Assembly: GCA_030631525.1 (NCBI GenBank)
Contig: DAOVKY010000028.1
Coordinates: 1-7,684, forward strand
Direction of reading: 5' to 3'
DNA length: 7,684 bases
DNA from: a bacterium
GTDB taxonomy: Bacteria; JAHJDO01
The position numbers were made by a program, and so were the translations under genes. This document shows, in pieces, positions 5,728 to 7,684 of this stretch; the first letter of the stretch is position 1, and each line of letters begins with the position of its first letter. The notes beneath the pieces are model-generated. The model did not search any database, had not been told where the DNA came from, and saw only the letters and a program-made list of their open reading frames with translations.

Positions 5728-7684
5728 TTATTGTTGTTCTCCAACTCTACCAAGTTCCTTGAGATAATCCTGAAGAGGCTTTGGTAAACTTTTAGTTTTA
5801 GTTACAGATTCAATCCCTTCAACACTGGCTTCTGCAGCCGTTAGCGAAGTAATATAGGGAATCTTATGCTGTATTGCAGTTATGCGGATGTAACTGTCGT
5901 CGTGTTTACCGCTGCGTCCAACAGGGGTGTTGATAATAAGATTAATCTCTTTATTTTTGACTGCATCAGTTATATTTGGCCTTCCTTCATGCAATTTTTT
6001 TATTTCTGTATTCTGTATGCCATTCTTTTTTAAAAATCCAGATGTGCCTTTTGTAGCATAAATACTAAAACCAAGTTTCTTAATCCGCTGAGCAATGGGA
6101 ATCAAAAAAGGTTTATCTTTATCAGCTATTGTCAAAAGCACATTACCCTTAAGCGGAAGCTTTGAACCAGCTGCCTCTGCCGCTTTATAAAAAGCAAGTC
6201 CAAATGTGTCGCCGATTCCCATAACTTCTCCTGTCGCTCTCATCTCCGGACCTAGTAAAGGATCTACTTCCGGAAACATGTTAAACGGAAAAACTGCTTC
6301 TTTAACGGCTACATAAGGTAGCTTGTGAGTTTTTAATTCGGGAAAATTCTTAATTTTTTTACCCAACATTATTTGAGTTGCTATATGGGCTATGGGAATC
6401 CCTGTTACTTTAGAGACTATTGGAACTGTACGTGAAGCTCTTGGATTAGCCTCGATTATATAAACCTTATTATCGCATATTGCATATTGAATATTCATTA
6501 AACCTACGACATTTAATTCCTTTGCAATTGCCGATGTGTATTTTCTTATAGTATTTAAGTGCTCTTTGTTAATAGTTCTTGATGGGATAGCGCACGCAGA
6601 ATCTCCTGAATGAACGCCTGCTAATTCTATATGTTCCATAACGGCTGCTACAAATGTATTTTCTCCATCGGAAATAGCATCAACTTCTGCCTCTACAGCC
6701 TGCTCAAGAAATCTGTCAATAAGCATTGGATGCTCCGGACTGACCTGAATGGCTTCAATGGCATAATCTCTCAGCATAGCTTCATCATAAATAATTTGCA
6801 TTCCGCGTCCCCCCAACACATAAGACGGGCGCACCATGAGAGGATATCCTATCTTCTTAGCGGTTATAAGAGCTTCGTCTAATGAACGCGCTATGCCGCT
6901 TTCCGGCTGTGGGATATTAAGAGCGATCATTTTTTCTCTGAAACGCTCTCTATCCTCTGCAAGATGTATGCTTCCAGGAGTTGTCCCAAGAATTTTCACA
7001 CCGTTACTCTTTAATTCCTGAGCAATATTCAGAGGTGTCTGTCCGCCAAACTGAACAATAACACCTTCAGGTTTCTCCTTTTCGTAAATTGTGAGCACAT
7101 CTTCAACTGTTAAAGGTTCAAAATAAAGCTTGTTTGAAGTGTCATAATCAGTAGATACGGTTTCCGGATTACAGTTAACCATAATTGACTCATATCCTTC
7201 ATCACGCAAAGCAAAGGCTGCGTGCACACACGTATAATCGAATTCAATACCCTGCGCAATTCTATTAGGCCCGCCGCCTAAAATCATTATTTTCTTTTTT
7301 GGTGATACAGGAACTGAGTCTTTCGCGTTGTAAGTGGAATAGTAATAAGCCGCATTCTTTACTCCGCTTACAGGCACAGCCTCAAAACATCCGCGTTTAC
7401 CTATAGCGATCCTTTTTTGTCTGACCTCTTTTTCTTTTACTTCAAAAAGACCTGCCAGATATTTATCTGAAAATCCCCACTCTTTTGCTTTTGCCAATTT
7501 CCCATCAGGAAGATTTCCCCATGTGTTTTTAGTTAATTCTTCTTCATATTCTACAAGTTCCTTCATCTCTTTAATAAACCAGCGTCCAATATAGGTCAGC
7601 TGATAAAGTTCTTCTACACTCATCCCCTTGCGCAGCGCCTCATACATCAGAAAAATACGTTCGCTGGAGGGGGCTGCTAATTTC
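5728..7684 (-). CDS. carB: Carbamoyl-phosphate synthase large subunit, C-terminal part (5' end beyond window)
   Basis: The large subunit makes carbamoyl phosphate from bicarbonate, ammonia delivered by CarA, and two ATP, for arginine and pyrimidine synthesis in the cytoplasm. The frame stays open to the right edge. Residues upstream of the first ATG at 7647 (APSSERIF) still fit CarB, so that ATG is internal and the gene is cut by the window. Numbered from that Met, residues 1-115 are the end of the oligomerisation domain. Residues 118-430 are the second ATP-grasp half, with GGGPNRIAQGIEFDY (124-138), RPSYVLGGRGM (273-283) and EANPRASRTVP (399-409). Residues 501-625 are the MGS-like allosteric domain, with KLHEGRPNI (551-559) and INTPVGR (572-578). 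About 650 of the usual 1,070 or so residues are visible, with no frameshift. It ends with TAA at 5728-5730; the ORF6N gene follows closely. Identification is very secure. Confidence 0.97.
   Translation of the reverse strand, partial: KLAAPSSERIFLMYEALRKGMSVEELYQLTYIGRWFIKEMKELVEYEEELTKNTWGNLPDGKLAKAKEWGFSDKYLAGLFEVKEKEVRQKRIAIGKRGCFEAVPVSGVKNAAYYYSTYNAKDSVPVSPKKKIMILGGGPNRIAQGIEFDYTCVHAAFALRDEGYESIMVNCNPETVSTDYDTSNKLYFEPLTVEDVLTIYEKEKPEGVIVQFGGQTPLNIAQELKSNGVKILGTTPGSIHLAEDRERFREKMIALNIPQPESGIARSLDEALITAKKIGYPLMVRPSYVLGGRGMQIIYDEAMLRDYAIEAIQVSPEHPMLIDRFLEQAVEAEVDAISDGENTFVAAVMEHIELAGVHSGDSACAIPSRTINKEHLNTIRKYTSAIAKELNVVGLMNIQYAICDNKVYIIEANPRASRTVPIVSKVTGIPIAHIATQIMLGKKIKNFPELKTHKLPYVAVKEAVFPFNMFPEVDPLLGPEMRATGEVMGIGDTFGLAFYKAAEAAGSKLPLKGNVLLTIADKDKPFLIPIAQRIKKLGFSIYATKGTSGFLKKNGIQNTEIKKLHEGRPNITDAVKNKEINLIINTPVGRSGKHDDSYIRITAIQHKIPYITSLTAAEASVEGIESVTKTKSLPKPLQDYLKELGRVGEQQ

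Noticed and set aside
5706..5753. Upstream TTG start for the ORF6N gene, 16 codons earlier
   Set aside because: It lies inside carB, uses a rare start codon, and adds a stretch outside the ORF6N domain; the ATG at 5705 has GGGAG well placed.
7645..7647. ATG at 7647 as the real start of a short CarB protein
   Set aside because: The frame stays open to the window edge, and the residues upstream still match CarB, so the gene is cut by the window rather than truncated.

Overview
The window is an AT-rich bacterial chromosomal segment in which all seven supported genes lie on the minus strand. In transcription order (right to left) they are: the C-terminal part of carB, an ORF6N-domain protein, a TehB-like SAM methyltransferase, a PurF-like protein without the glutaminase nucleophile, an XRE-Panacea (DUF4065) antitoxin, a RelE/ParE-like toxin, and a DUF1846 protein. 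I see no rRNA, tRNA, CRISPR array, transposase or integrase. The sequence does not fix the lineage. Low GC, a DUF1846 protein and short palindromic repeats of the GTCATTGCGA...GAAGCAATCTC type suit an anaerobic or uncultured bacterium, but that is inference.

Right part (5118-7684): carB enters from the right edge and supplies the end of the oligomerisation domain, the second ATP-grasp half and the allosteric MGS domain of carbamoyl-phosphate synthase. The ORF6N gene starts 22 bases after its stop. Inside the ORF6N gene, at 5475-5501, is a 27-base near-perfect DNA palindrome.

Middle part (4206-5183): the methyltransferase gene is bracketed by two inverted copies of one short repeat (4280-4308 and 5143-5176). 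The gap downstream of it also holds two further, unrelated palindromes, so it is a small repeat mosaic.

Left part (1-4205): the PurF-like gene keeps a recognisable phosphoribosyltransferase half. Its glutaminase half has Asp for the catalytic Cys and lacks other glutamine-site residues, so it is probably a paralogue with a different job rather than the purine-pathway enzyme. Behind its own candidate promoter comes an antitoxin-toxin pair overlapping by 17 bases. The DUF1846 gene starts only 9 bases after the toxin, with a ribosome binding site that runs into the toxin stop codon, so these three genes look co-transcribed.

The most promising leads are the glutaminase-dead PurF paralogue, the XRE-Panacea/RelE-like pair tied to DUF1846, the palindrome inside the ORF6N gene, and the repeat-bracketed methyltransferase.
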